Origin: Zeus faber
Lineage: Eukaryota > Chordata > Actinopteri > Zeiformes > Zeidae
NCBI GenBank assembly: GCA_960531495.1
Contig: OY482864.1
Span: 2,487,773 to 2,551,772, forward strand
DNA length: 64,000 nt
Reading direction: 5' to 3'
The notes below the pieces were generated by a model. The model had not been told where the DNA came from. It did not search any database and saw only the letters and a list, made by a program, of their open reading frames with translations. The translations under genes were made by a program, and so were the position numbers. This document shows, one piece after another, positions 9,801-22,240 of the stretch. Numbering within the stretch: the first letter of the stretch is position 1; each line of letters begins with the position of its first letter.

Positions 9801-10620
9801 GGATGTTTTTCCTCAAATCCACTATGAGCTCCTTTGTCTTAGTCACATTGAGCTGCAGATGGTTCAGCCCACTCCACGTGACAAAGTTGCCTACAACAGT
9901 TCTGTATTCACTCTCATCACCCTTTTTAATACAACCAACTATTTCTGAGTCATCAGAAAACTTCTGAAGGTGGCAGGACTCAGTGCAATAGTTGAAGTCT
10001 GAGGTGAAGAGGGTGAAGAGGACGGGAGAGAGGACAGTCCCCTGTGGGGCCCCAGTGTTGCTGTCTACCCTGTCCGACACACAGTTCTGTAGGTGTACAT
10101 ACTGTGGTCTGCCCGTCAGGCAATCAACAATCCAGGACACGATGGGGGCCTCCACCTGCATCGCAGCCATCTTGTCACCCAGTAGAGCCGGACAGATGGT
10201 GTTGAAAGCACTGGAGAAATCAAAGAACATGACTCTCACAGTGCTCGCCGGCTTGTCCAGAAGAGTGTGGACTCTGTTCAGAAGGTAGATGATGCTGTCC
10301 TCAACTCCCAGGCGGGGCTGGTAGGCGAACTGCAGTGGATCAGTGAAAGGCCTGACCATAGGCCATAGCTGCTCCAGGACAAGCCTTCTTCATGATGTGG
10401 GACGTCAGAGCTGTAGTCCTGAGGGCCGCTGGGACGCGGCGTCTTCAGCACAGGAACAAGGCAGGATGTCTTCCACAGCACAGGGACCCTCTGGAGGTGC
10501 AGGCTCAGGCTGAAGACTTGGCTGAGTACTTTACACAGCTGGGGGGCACAGGCTTTAAGCACCCTGGGAAATACACCGCCGGGTGCTTGGGTTAATGTAA
10601 AGATTCTTCTTGCATTTTCA
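9780..10620 (-). pseudogene. LINE reverse transcriptase (broken)
   Basis: On the minus strand it begins with FPRVLKACAPQLCKVLSQVF and LQRVPVLWKTSCLVPVLKTP. After a frame change near 10360 it continues with FTDPLQFAYQPRLGVEDSI, VMFFDFSSAFNTICP (first catalytic Asp) and NTGAPQGTVLSPVLF, then LQKFSDDSEIVGC. The catalytic box is FSDD instead of FADD, and both Asp residues are retained. KTKELIVDLRK follows. These are the classical blocks of a CR1/L2-type RT. The frame is lost again near 9800, just before the thumb, so no full enzyme is made. Confidence 0.85.
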
Positions 10621-10640
10621 AACCCATTGTTCTTCATATT

Positions 10641-12959
10641 CACAGCGAGGTTGCGTTTTTTACAATGAGATTACCTTTATCATTGCTGAAAATAGTTTAT
10701 TGGAGTCGACTTTTTTTGTTTTGTTAAGTTGGGAACGGACACAGAATTCTTACAAAAATCATACAATTCTCTCACAAAAGTACTTTCCGACTGATGAGCA
10801 AGTGTGGATTCCAAATATCTTTAAAATTACCTTTAATGAAACTCTGTCAAAAACATGTATTTTGGTGGAGCAACGTACAGTAGAAATCACAAAACTAATT
10901 TACTTCTGTTCAGTGGACAGCTATGGCCGGCAAGTATGGCCCTTCCTCGGCAGAATTTCAATGACCAATTGACGTCCTCAGTGTCACTGCAATTGCCGAC
11001 TATCAGCAATTTCCACATTCATCCTATAGAAATATGTACCCGTCAAAGGTCTCTCCTTTTCTGTGGACTCGTCTCAGTGAGGACCTGGACTAGAGGCAGA
11101 TACGTACATGCATGGATGCAGCAGCATCATCACTGCTGGATGTTCAAAACCAGTGGTGAATCCTGCATTGGTTTTACAAGATATTTATCGCAACATTTTT
11201 GGTGGATGAATAGCATTTGGGAAGTAGTTAATGGGCCAAGTCCCACACTGGCACAGTCATTTCATCGGAAGGGTGGGTGCATACATCTCTCGTTAAAAAA
11301 ATCACGGCAAATATAAAAAAAAAAATGATTACATTCATGAAATCACAGCAACACAGTAGAAATGTTGTCATGCAAACATAATGATGAAATGAAACCACCA
11401 TAGTGGGTTATGTAATCAGTCAATTTCACTCCCTGCTTACCCTCAGAATATTTCTCCAAACAGAAAAGAGGGGTGTGGTTAGTTATTTGATACTACACTT
11501 TAGCAACACCGTGGCAACCAGTGAGAACTAAACAAGATTCTCACAAAACACTAGTCTACAAGTGAAAGTCCATAATGGTGAGCGAAAGTGAACGTAGGGA
11601 GGTTTTTGAGGATTTTTAGGATTTTTAGGATTTTCCAAAATGCATCACAGAATCGCTCAAGCAAACTTTTAGCAAGCCGCTCAGTCACAAATAGACTGAG
11701 ACTATTTCACGGCTAATATGCTCTAAATGCATCAGTTATTTGTCAAAAACATATGGCAGTGAATGCAGAATCAATATATTACACCAGGTAGGGCCTATGG
11801 ATACTAAATACTGAGCTTTAAAACAAGTTGAATTAACCGGTCCCCAACTGTGCTCAATCAGCCCTCTTCATTTCTGTGTTCTAGTCAGTTGTCTCAAAGA
11901 AATGACCCAAAATTTTGAAGGAGCAGAGGTTCAATTGGAAAATATTTAAATAAATTCCGTTTAGTACAGGTTGTGCGAATCGCGCTTGTATTCCAGAGGA
12001 AATGTGAAGTCATCAGTTAGTCACCAGAAGTGACAATTTTATTTGTACGAAGAGTAGTTTGGGGCAAACAGCTTTGTTTAATGTTATCAACTTTGCCACA
12101 TTCTGTGTAATGGGAGCACAAGCAGGCCTCTCTCCAGGGCATGGCCTCTCATTTTCCAGGACATGCTTCGATTTGGTACCCAAATCAAAAGAAATCTCTT
12201 TCACTGTGTTTGTCTTTGAACTGATTTGATAAATCAGCTCATGCGCTGTTTATTGTCAGCGTTGTCAAAAAGGGTTGCCATTTCTGGAAAAATCTGCTCA
12301 CACTGTCGTCGTGCGTCGTCCCCACCACCTTGACATGAAGGCAACGGCCAAGGAAATTTCCAAATTAAGAAAAGCTCAAGAAAGAGAAAAATGAACCGTG
12401 CACAGAAATTGGACTGGAAGTGTCGTGAAAAACAACTTTGTCATCGTGGAAAAATAATGAGCCGTCTTCTGAATCTTCTCCCGTCTTCTGACATCAAGGC
12501 TTGTTTTTATTTTTCTAATTTAAATACATTTTTTTGTCGAGTGGGTGTCGAGCTTTTTAGGGTTGATGGTTCACACTGGAAAACACTCTCTAATTACCCT
12601 CACACACTTGAGTGCTGATTTTTGAAGTGTTCTCCAAAACATTTTTATTAACTTTTTGTCGTCACACTCATGTAAGTTACATACAGTACTCTCTTACACG
12701 CATTATTGATTCGTCAAGAATCACAAAGACCGTCACAGACCTGCCAATCTGCTGCCAGGTTTTTGTTTCTACCTCATTCGCACTTGTGTACCTTTCTGTG
12801 AGTAACAAATGGCTTTTGTGCTCGTTACAGACTGAGCCATATCAGTCCTTCTTCAGTCCTTCTTATCTAATTCATCAGTTCCAGACAGATTTTCAGCACC
12901 AGCAAAACAAGTTACACTGTGAAAATTACTACTATAGTAGTAATGAAAGATTTAATTTA
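10641..12959. other. Unclassified stretch, no gene seen
   Basis: AT-rich, with scattered short open frames that have no recognisable motifs. A short direct repeat of GGATTTTTA lies near 11605-11635. No element ends were recognised. Confidence 0.45.
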
Positions 12960-13095
12960 TTTTTCTGAGAGTCATTCCGTGGCGAATTTTCTGACTCTTG
13001 GTTTGTTTAGTGTTAACGCACGCTGACTAAGGGAGGACTTCATAAACCATGAACGAGAGTCAGAAGAGCCCGTTTGGTTCTCAGCCGTGAACGAA
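12960..13095 (+). repeat. Dispersed repeat, related in inverted orientation to 51890-51990
   Basis: The segment around GAGTCAGAAGAGCCCGTTTGG (13055-13090), with flanking GAACGA motifs, matches the reverse complement of 51895-51960. It is probably a degraded non-autonomous element; the family is unknown to me. Confidence 0.45.
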
Positions 13096-13908
13096 TTCCA
13101 AAACACTCAGAGACTTTACATTTGTTTAAACAATTTATTTTGGTTGAATTCAAAGAGTAAATCACATTCAATACCAAGATTTCTGTAAAACCACCTCAAG
13201 TGTCGGTTAAAGGTTAATTGGTAATCAGACTTTGAAGTAAAGATTTTAAACCAAGATTAAAATTCCACTCTTGATGCAACATGATTAATAGATTAATCTG
13301 GATTTAATCCACTTTAAAGGTTAAATCTTGTTGCCGCAACCCACCCTTGATATCTATAGAGACACACGTTCTTCAACACTAGTCAGGTATCCCGCATGCA
13401 CCATCATCCATGAGCTCCGTGGATCCTGGAACAACGTTTTCCACATCGGGTGGGGGGTGGGGGGACACGGCCCACGGCCCACTCCAACTCCAGAGCAGTG
13501 TCCTGCTTTGGGGCACATGGGCTGGCCTCTCCCCTCCACCGACGCCTGGAACTAACCCAGTTCAAAATGCACCGTCATGTTCCCAGCTACTGCCTTTACC
13601 ACTGTCTCATTCTGTCCGCAGCTACCGGCGGCGGGAAATTATGACAAATGGCGTCATTTTTTTACAGCTGTGTTTTCTTCCCCTTTCTCAGTTTGTTCTT
13701 CGTGTTGAGGGGAAAAATATAATAATAATAATAAAATGGGCGAAAGGATTAAAACTTTCCATTTTTGGTGATGACTCAATGCAGCACTGTGCTTTGTGGT
13801 TTGACCTTCAACGAGGTGTGTGCGTGTGTGCGTGTATGTGCTCATACTGTTAGTGTAGTTGATGTATTTATGGGTGTTTTTATATGTGCAGTGGAGTGTC
13901 CGTATGGG

Positions 13909-13947
<39 letters not shown>

Positions 13948-13949
13948 AT

Positions 13950-13982
<33 letters not shown>

Positions 13983-14528
13983 CATGTGCAGGTTGTTATT
14001 TATGCACGTTGGGGTGTGTGTCATTTTGGTGAACACAGAAGGCAATATATGGATCATGAGGAATTCTGGAGTAGAAGTAGTTGGGACTTGAGAGTTCCCC
14101 GTCTCCCTTGGTGCCATAAACAGGAACACTTACTTGTTTTTACAGGCAGCAGATGGGGGAATTAGCAAGCCAGTGATTAATTCAGTTCTAAGAATGTCTT
14201 ATATGCAGTTGGGATGGTGGGATATACATATACACTGGTGATTTTTGGTGGCCTACTGATGTATTTTGGCTCGGTTCATATTAATTCATTGTGTTTGGAA
14301 TATAGGGCAGATGCAAAAGGATTCCGTGAAGGAATTCTATATTGGTTGCAGGTGAACTTACAAGTGTAGTACCAGCAAGAAAGTGTTTTATTTCTACTTC
14401 AATTTCTCCTTAATCAGTTAAAAAATAATCACAGAGAAACACAAAGAAATCAGTCACCGCAGAAGAGTGTGTCTCTTCACACTTGGAATGGAGAATGTCC
14501 TCGTGACAACTCTCTCTCTCTCTCAGTG
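13096..14528. other. Unclassified stretch with an interrupted TG array
   Basis: Interrupted (TG)n occupies about 13906-13981. The remainder shows no recognisable gene or element. Confidence 0.5.
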
Positions 14529-14957
14529 GCACGGTGGCGCAGTGGCGCAGTGCATTGCACTGCTGCCTCACAGCAAGAAGGTCCTGGGTTCGATTCCCAC
14601 CTGGGGCGCTGTTGGCGCCGTGCTCCGGTGGGTTATCTCCCAAACAGGAGCCTTTCTGTGTGGAGTTTGCATGTTCTCCCCGTGTTCACATGGGGTTTCC
14701 TCCACCTCACGTCAGTAAGGACCCCCACCAAAAACATGCACCCATCATCGTCTGACCAGCGATGGACATTTATCACCTGGTCCCCGGGCGCGTCCACGTA
14801 CGCTGCCCACTGCTCCTGGCTGTGCCCCCGGAGGAAGGACAAGCCAGGATGGGTCAAAAGCAGAGGAGCCATTTCACCGGCCACCATCAAGAGTGTGCAA
14901 GCATGTGTTGTGGAGTGTCGTGTGACAATTAAAGACTGTTTCTTCTTCTTCTTGTCG
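14529..14957 (+). repeat. tRNA-headed SINE, near-complete copy
   Basis: It has an internal RNA polymerase III promoter: an A box TGGCGCAGTGG at 14535-14545 and a B box GGTTCGATTCC at 14587-14597. The body holds GTGTGGAGTTTGCATGTTCTCC and AAAAACATGCACCC. The tail is GACAATTAAAGACTG followed by a short TTC repeat near 14940-14955. GGCGCAGT is locally duplicated inside the head (14537-14550). A second copy of the same family is at 62797-64000. It was probably mobilised by a LINE with a matching tail, which I cannot identify. Confidence 0.8.
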
Positions 14958-17900
14958 GTCATGGGGTAGAGAGATGGACCAGGAGGCTGGGTGTTTATTG
15001 AAACTGACTAAAGACATTTGTCTTTAAAGACAAAGGTAAAAGGTGGAGTGGGAGCCCAGCCTCGTTGTCAGGAGAGAGAGAGGTGAAACCAGAGCAGCTT
15101 TTCAATACTTCAATCTCCTGCAGCTGCATCCCCTTCTGGTTGCAAGTGCTGGCTCTCCCCACCTGCAGATGGCGCCAAAGCCACTTCCCACTACCTTAGT
15201 CCTTTCTAGCCCACATTTAAACACAAATAAACAGAAGCACCCCCCGCCTGAATTCGACTACAGGTTGGATCCTGCACTGGTACCGAGCAGCTGTAGGTAC
15301 AGACATTTTAAGAAGGTGTAAATTATTGTTATTTTGGGGGGAATCCAGTGCAAAATTTGTGTGATTTATTATGAAGTTGTAACAGATTTAAGTTGTACTA
15401 GCTTTTCTGTCATGATAGCCGCCTTTTGATCACAAAGACGATGGCAATTGTTTTGTGCCGCGAGTGTCTCCCTCAACACTGGGGAGTATGACCTTCATGA
15501 CTGATGGTAATCACTATGAAAACATCCCATGACAGCAGACTTCCATATATTAGCGTTTCATCTTTCCTTTTTACGCAATCAAAATTACAAATTCCATTCT
15601 CCGCTTTGAAACAGTTTGGCTGAACAGTCTTTGAAAGGAAAAACTCACTGGCTCCATCTCTTAGAGACTGCATTTGTTGACTTCAAATGTCAGACAAAAA
15701 AAATTCATCATATATACACTAGGTTGTATTTCCATATATTTATTCAAATATAATATTGACCATTTTAAGTAACTTAGCTTACTCTATACAGCTTGTTTAC
15801 AAAATGACTGAATGCTAGGGCCAAATTACTCATATGCTCATCTTCTCTCGCCTGCAACAAGATGGAAGATAGTGAAAGGAGCTTTTTATGGTTTCATGTA
15901 ATTTTCAAATCATCTACATTATGACTCTGTGTAGCACAACCTCACTGAATGCTTTACTATTGAGGCACATACTGCTCTGCTGCAGAATTGTGCTTAAATG
16001 TCCAAGAAAAAAACATGTTTAATCTCCTTTACGACAACAGGAAGAGGCCTGGGTTAAAAAATGGCAAACTTGTCCAACAGTTGAAGTTCCCTTAACTTAG
16101 CCACTTGGAAATGTTATTTCTTTAAAAGACAATAAGGATTTCAGCTTCAATTCTCCATACTTCCTCGTTCCTTCTTGGTAATGTAATTTCCAGATAATGA
16201 TAATTTACATAGTTTGTATTCAAGGAGTTACAGAAAGCTACAATAGCTTGATGTTATAAATTAAACAGATTTTTTGCAATGTTGTAGCTGTAAAACATTT
16301 GAAGTATCTGTGGTAGAATGTGTACACCTGAAAGCCCAAAGGCTTCCTTAGCCAGTTTCCCACCAAGAGTTTCTCCCTGAAACAGCTAAATACATAGTTA
16401 CATCCCTTAGCCGTGTTTTGGCCAATGGACTCACTCCAATGTTGAAAATGCCTCTAATTAAAGTGGCTAAAAAGTGGGGTTTAACCGCATCATTTAGTGC
16501 AAGTAGTACGCTTCCCATTTCTGATTCATTCCTGCATAGTAAGCGGATCAGTGGTTCCCAGGCCTGTGGTTAAAGACACACACACATATACACACGCACA
16601 CACGCACAGCAGAGTGTGTGACACACACACACAGTGGGTAGGGAAGTAGGGAAAGACAACACACAAACATGGGTGCACGTGCAAACACAGTGCCAAATTT
16701 CCCCCCTCGCTATTTTACTTCTCCCTCTCTTCCCCTTAACCACGCTGCCCCCCTCCCCCGCCCCATAAGACCTGATGAGAGCAGGGAAGCAGATTAGAAA
16801 ATGTGAAAGTGCCCCATCCCTCGGTGCGCACCACATGTGCCGGATTATCGGAGGCTCTCACAAAAGAGGGAGATAGTGTTTCTCTCGCTAATTTTCCAAG
16901 TTCTCGCGCCGGCCCTTGCATCGCATTGCTCATAATACCCCAACCACACACAACCCCCCACAAACACCCATCCCATACCAGGTTCAGCCTTCAGTATCTA
17001 GTTTCTCGGCGCTCCCCAAGTGGAGCTGCTGCTGGTGGGGACGATAGGGATGATGCCCCCCCCCCATCCTACTCTAAGTTTTCCAACTGTAGAACTGGCC
17101 TTCTGTGGTATTCCAGAATGGCTGCACCCTATAGCTGTCTTCTGGAACTACTCCGATGTTAGAATGAACGCCCGAGTGTGGAGGTGCGTGCACATCAAAG
17201 CACACATGCAAAAAACAGACCAACCCACTCTCGCTCATATCTAACCTTTGTGAGTTATCATTTTAAGTATATGTGTGTGTGAAAAAAGTAAACACTAACA
17301 TAAACACAGATAACTAAGTACACACAAAAACACACGGTTCCCACTGTACCTAGCCTTGTTACAGGGATTTCTCTCTCTAATTCCATTTAAAGGGAAGCAG
17401 CTTATTCCAGCCAAGCGAGCCCAGTTTGAAATCCATCCTTGGAAAGTCGACATGCTTCCTAGATTGTTATCAAGCGCAGCCCTCTCTAAATTGTGGAGCA
17501 AAAGCTTATTCTGTCTCTGAGTCACTGTAACCCGATCCCCGGTGTAGCTCATTAGAAATGGCAGATAAAGATCAATCGCGGGAATATTAAAAAAACAGGT
17601 CAAGTTGCGTTGTCCCAAAACAACGTTTTATGTTTCCAACTACTTCTCCATCCAGGTTTGGGACGACATATGAAATTTGAACTCATTTTGAGTATCATTC
17701 ATTTTGAACTGCGGTACGGCTGCCTAACAAGACTTGGAGGCCACTTCAAGTATTGTTTGTTATTAATTGCACTTATGCAATACAGTGATTTCACAATTGC
17801 ATACGTTTTTGATAAAGTTCAGAATTCGACACCAGAAGTTTCAGGCTCTTGTCAATACGATACCGGGCAAAAGGTGACATGTGATCATAAAAGCTGGCAC

Positions 17901-18283
17901 GGCCCACTCACTGCAAAATAAAACCTTCTCTTCACACTCATTCTGCCTCTTTGCGACTGAGTGGCTACAGACTTTTTATGGCAGGTCTGTTGACGAGTCG
18001 AATATCTCTACAGCAAAAAAAACTAGAGAGTTGCCTCATGTTGGTGAGAATCTGCCTTAACATTGTTTACATGCCGTTGCTAACGCATTGCTAATAAATT
18101 CAATTACCAACCACACCCACATTTCCCATTGGAGAAAAATTATAGGGGAAAGCAGGAAATTAAATTGGCTTGAGGTGACCTTTAATGCTCTATCGCGGTC
18201 TGTATCGGATTTTTCTTGGCATGATTTTTTACTCTACGCTTCTTATGTGTTCCAATTTCTAAAAAAGCCAGACATATAGGCAT
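14958..18283. other. Unclassified stretch, no gene seen
   Basis: It contains a short (AC)n-rich patch at about 16577-16640, a C homopolymer near 17055, and a segment at 16044-16085 matching 49652-49690. The rest is AT-rich, without motifs I recognise. Confidence 0.45.
16044..16085 (+). repeat. Dispersed repeat fragment, pair of 49652-49690
   Basis: It contains AGGCCTGGGTTAAAAAATGG and AAACTTGTCC, nearly matching AGGCCTGGGTTGAAAAAGGG and AAATTTGTCC at the partner locus. The family is unknown. Confidence 0.4.
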
Positions 18284-18480
18284 CATAAGATAAGATAAAC
18301 CTTTATTAGTTCCACAACGGGGAAATTTACATCGCTCCAGCAGCAAAAAGGGCACAGCAGTAAATAGAGAGCATATCAAGGTACGCACCTTGAAAAATAA
18401 AAAAAATATATACAAAACATAAAAATAAAAAAAACACCTTAAATAGGAACCAGAGTACTAAGTGTATTGCACTTATCTTG
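18284..18480 (-). repeat. LINE 3'UTR/tail fragment (L2-like)
   Basis: On the minus strand it reads GTAAATTTCCCCGTTGTGG, ACTAATAAAGG and then a (TTATC)n tail ending at about 18284. This is a 3' end typical of fish L2-like LINEs and resembles the tail at 33265-33325. No coding part is attached. Confidence 0.7.
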
Positions 18481-18563
18481 ACACATTGCACATCAGGGAT
18501 TGCACTTTCTTTCTTTCTTTTTTTTAAATATAAAAAATTTCACTTCGATTTTTTTTCACAGTT

Positions 18564-18585
18564 GTGTATGTGTGTGTGTGTGTGT

Positions 18586-18646
<61 letters not shown>

Positions 18647-18655
18647 CGTGCGTGC

Positions 18656-18754
<99 letters not shown>

Positions 18755-18763
18755 CGTGCGTGC

Positions 18764-18822
<59 letters not shown>

Positions 18823-18827
18823 CGTGC

Positions 18828-18905
<78 letters not shown>
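18564..18905 (+). repeat. Long (TG)n microsatellite with three CG-containing blocks
   Basis: About 342 bp of TG repeat, interrupted three times by near-identical CGTGCG(TGCG) blocks (about 18642-18658, 18750-18766, 18818-18830). The proteins predicted in it are artefacts. Confidence 0.98.
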
Positions 18906-18906
<1 letters not shown>

Positions 18907-20289
18907 GTCTACTGGCTGCGCTGTTGGTTATACAGTTTGTATAAAGCATGGTCTTGCACAGAATCAAACTTGTTAAACTGATCATGACATACAACTCTCA
19001 GATTATAGTGTAATTAATAGTGTATTATTTGCCTTTCTGAAGTCAATCCCATCCAAAACCCAAAGCTCAACTTATTATATTTGGTGACAGGAATCGGTGA
19101 AGAATACTGGACTGTGTCACTATGTTTACTTGATTTATTTTGTTTATTTGTATATTTTGGCCAGTGGGTATACTGTGTGTATATAACCTCCAATAAAATA
19201 AGGTAACATTTTATAATAGATAGAAAATTTAATAAAAATTAAGAATATGTACAGATCGATATAACAATAACAGAATTTGAAACAGTAATTGCAGTAAAAT
19301 GCCTGTAAGCAGGCAGAAACCTAATTTGGCACACTTTGGGGATCCAGATGGCTAAAATTTGGAGACTGCAAGGGTAAGCCTCTACTTTAATCTCGGTAAA
19401 GTTGTTGAGTTTTGGTTCATTGTCATGGAATGCGGTACAGTTGTAGTCAAGCAGACGCAAAAGAGATCCGGATGCATCGTTGTTTATGGGATCTTGGTTA
19501 TAATGGTGTTTTTGCCTTTCTAATTTAGAGTATATTATAGGAGAGCATCAAAATAGGATTTTTTTGCATTCTTAATTTACTCTGGAATGGACATGGTTTG
19601 GAAATGCCATGCCTTGTCTTATAGAGAGAGTCTGATCCACTTCCAATTACTTCCCTCCTAAATTTTACATTTACTTAGCGACAATCTTGAAGCCTGAACC
19701 TGTTTGTTCTTGAGCTGCTCCCTTGCATCCTACGATTAGTTCAGTTTAAACAAATTCAATGACCTGCCAAAACCTGTGACCTTTTCTCTCTTGTTGAGTA
19801 GTTTTCTTGTGTAAAAGGTTAGATAATGGGCTGCCAGGAGAGATACACTAGCTGCCATGGTGTTGGCCCCTATTCAGACGCATGTGCCACTGCGGGACCA
19901 TAACCATGCCTAGACGTTGATGATAATCTTCGGTTCTAAACGTAATTCCAACATTTACTTTCTGACATTTCTGGTGATAATCAATTTAGAGTCACGTTAG
20001 GAAATGAAATCACAAGTGAATTTCTCTTCGTACAGTACCGGAAAAGGAAGTGCTGCTCCCACAACCGCAAGGGCTGCTTGACGCCACCCCTTGTGGTCCC
20101 CAGCACAAATGCTTTGTGTGATTATGCACATATTTGCATATATTTTCTTTTCACATTGCTATGTCCGTCAAAAAGTCATCGGCAGTGATCCCCTACGACC
20201 GCGATGTACTCATGGATATAAAAATTTCCCTGGAAGAACAACTTTGGAACAACTTTTCGTCTGCCCACGATAAACAACAGCTGGTGTAA
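18906..20289. other. Unclassified stretch, no gene seen
   Basis: AT-rich, with no recognised element or coding motif. Confidence 0.45.
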
Positions 20290-20339
20290 CTCCAACAACA
20301 TGAAGACTCTCTCCCGCTCCTGCTCACTGAATCTGTAAC

Positions 20340-20800
20340 AGCTGACCGTCTCATGCTGTTCATTCTACCTCCCCCGGGAATTCAGCACAGTCATCAACAC
20401 AGGTTATATTCCCCTGCAAGCGGACACCAACACAGCACTATTGGACCTGTATGATCTATTGTGCGGACTTCAGAACAAACATCCCGACGTGGCTGTGATG
20501 GTGGCTGGGGACTTTAACAGGGCAAAACTTTAAAAAAGTTCTGCCTAATTTCCACCAACTCATCACATGTGCCACCAGGGTAGATAGAACTTTGGATCAC
20601 TGCTACACACCGTACAATAAAGGATACAAGACAGTCTCACTCCCTGCTTTCGGGTAATCTAACCATGCCGCTGCTCGTTAATTCCTGTTTACATGCCGTG
20701 CATCATACGTGGAAAAGTAATGACGAGTGACATAATGCGGTGGTCAGATCAATCAGAGGCCGCGCCTCAGGTCACTCTGAGGGACATATTCCAATCAAGT
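20340..20800 (+). pseudogene. LINE endonuclease segment (broken)
   Basis: Apurinic-type endonuclease of a CR1/L2-like LINE. On the plus strand it reads REFSTVINTGYIPLQADTNT, then VAVMVAGDFNRAKL (GDFN box), then RVDRTLDHCYTPYNKGYK (the TLDHCY block) and SLPAFG. After a frame change SNHAA follows, where SDHAA is usual, so the catalytic Asp codon appears altered. A stop follows GDFNRAKL and more frame changes come later. The N-terminal part is absent. It is followed by RWSDQSEAALRSL-type linker sequence. Confidence 0.8.
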
Positions 20801-20859
20801 TCCATTGATGTCAGCCAGTTTTGTGGCAGGGGCTGCGGACTATTATGAACTACAAGAGC

Positions 20860-21850
20860 AGCCCTCCCCAGGAGGTGAAAGTGAAGTGAACTCTTTTTAT
20901 GCATGGTTTGAATCTGTCAACAACACCGTTAGCTCCTGGCTAATTGGAGTTACACCGCTGGGGATGTGCGCACACTCTCAGTGTCTGAGCATGATGTCAG
21001 GAGAGCTCTGATGCGTGTGAACGCCAGGAAAGCTGCGTGCCCAGATAGCATATCTGATCGAGTACTGAAGACCTGTGCTAACCAGCCACCCCCAATGCTA
21101 ACTAGGATATTCAACGCCTGCTTCAAGAGGTCCACCATTATCCCTGTGCCGAAGATCGCTTCTCCAGCCTGCTTGAATGACTACCATCAGGTGACCCTCG
21201 CCTCAGTGGTCATGGTGCCCCTGATCTATGACGACAGTGAGAAGGCCTACCGTGAGGAGGTGGCTGACCTGTCACTCTGGTGCCAGGACAACAACCTCCT
21301 CTTGAACATCAGCAAAGGAGCTGATTGTGGAGTTCAGGAGAAGATCACAACCGAGGCCCGCTGGTGATTAATGGGACTTCTGTCGACAGGGTGAGCAGCT
21401 TCACGTACCTGGGAGTCCACATCACAGAGGACTTAATATGGACTACACACACAGACAGTCTGGTCAGAATGGCGAGGCAGCGTCTTTACCACCTCAGGCA
21501 GCTGAACAAATTCAGGGTCCCGGTGCGGATCCTCCATTCCTCCTACTCTGGAGCAGTGGACAGCATCCTGACAGGCAACATCACTGCCTGGTTTGGGAAC
21601 TGTACTGCTCAGGTCTGGCCTATAGAGGGTGGTGCGTTCAGCCCAACATACCACTGGAACAACCCTCCCCTCCCTGCAGGAATTATACACCAGGAGGTGT
21701 AGTAGCAGAGCCCGCGGGATCATGAAGGACCAACAACGGACTGTTCCTTCTGCTGCGGTCAGGCAAGTGCCCCCACAGTCATGCAGTAAGAATAGAGAGA
21801 CTGAGACGGAGTTTCTTTCTGCAAGCCATAAGGACTGTCAATGCTGAGCT
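20860..21850 (+). pseudogene. LINE ORF2 RT N-terminus and C-terminal region, palm deleted
   Basis: EVNSFYAWFESVNNT and SEHDVRRALMRVNARKAACP are the start of an L2-like RT, continuing to RVLKTCANQPPPMLTRIFN and IPVPKIASPACLNDY. At about 21200-21230 the sequence jumps to DDSEKAYREEVADLSLWCQD and NNLLLNISK, which lies after the FADD box. The catalytic core is therefore gone. A frame change follows, then VINGTSVDRVSSFTYLGVHI, RLYHLRQLNKFRVPVRIL and SILTGNITAWFGNCTA, and further on LPSLQELYTRRC. This is a decayed, non-functional copy. Confidence 0.82.
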
Positions 21851-22240
21851 CATCAGGGGCCCCCACTGAGGCAAATACTGTACATAGGCCCCCACTGCAT
21901 TACTGTAATATACTGTATGTTGCACACTGTACTGTATACTGTACTGTATATCTCAACACACACTACCTCACTTTATCCATAGGCCACTTTACTGCACATA
22001 TCTTTATATATACAAATATTCCTCAACTATTCCTCTAATTTCTATTTTGCATCCCCGTTATGTATATGTTAAGCACCGTTTTATGCTTATTTTATTATAT
22101 TTATTTACTGCATTAAGTTTTAGGAATCAGTTAGTTTATTTAGTTAGTTAATTATTTGATTACTTAATTACTTAGCTGTTATGTCCTTGTACTTACAGTA
22201 TTAGTTTAGTTAGTTTAGTTAGTTAGTTAATTACTTATTT

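Larger units (their letters stand above)
9003..10640 (-). mobile_element. L2/CR1/Rex1-group LINE, 5'-truncated
   Basis: Minus-strand non-LTR retrotransposon with RT and C-terminal region, ending in a 3'UTR whose terminal repeat is (TTCTGA)n (four units at 9004-9028 on the complementary strand). It lacks an endonuclease, as expected of a 5'-truncated insertion whose 5' edge is near 10600-10640. The reading frame is broken at least twice. Another LINE tail in this window (40200-40267) ends with the same TGATTCTGATTC type of repeat. The exact clade within the Jockey-like superfamily is not resolved here. Confidence 0.85.
20290..22240 (+). mobile_element. L2/CR1-like LINE with internal deletions
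   Basis: Plus-strand non-LTR retrotransposon. From 5' to 3' it holds an endonuclease segment, a linker, a little of the RT N-terminus, then the region after the RT palm and the C-terminal region, followed by an AT-rich 3'UTR. The 3'UTR ends in TTAG-rich repeats near 22130-22240. The catalytic RT palm, including FADD, is missing between about 21200 and 21230. The same family recurs on the minus strand at 34864-35380 (shared NTIIKFADD-type RT, LLLNVSK and VING blocks) and probably at 32480-33330. Confidence 0.85.

Noticed and set aside
13906..13981. CRISPR-like or other structured repeat
   Set aside because: A plain interrupted dinucleotide microsatellite. No direct repeats with unique spacers occur anywhere in the window.
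14535..14597. Possible tRNA gene
   Set aside because: A and B boxes are present, but the sequence cannot form a full cloverleaf and continues into a SINE body and tail.
18478..18994. Cysteine/valine- and threonine/histidine-rich proteins
   Set aside because: Translations of (TG)n and (CA)n microsatellites.
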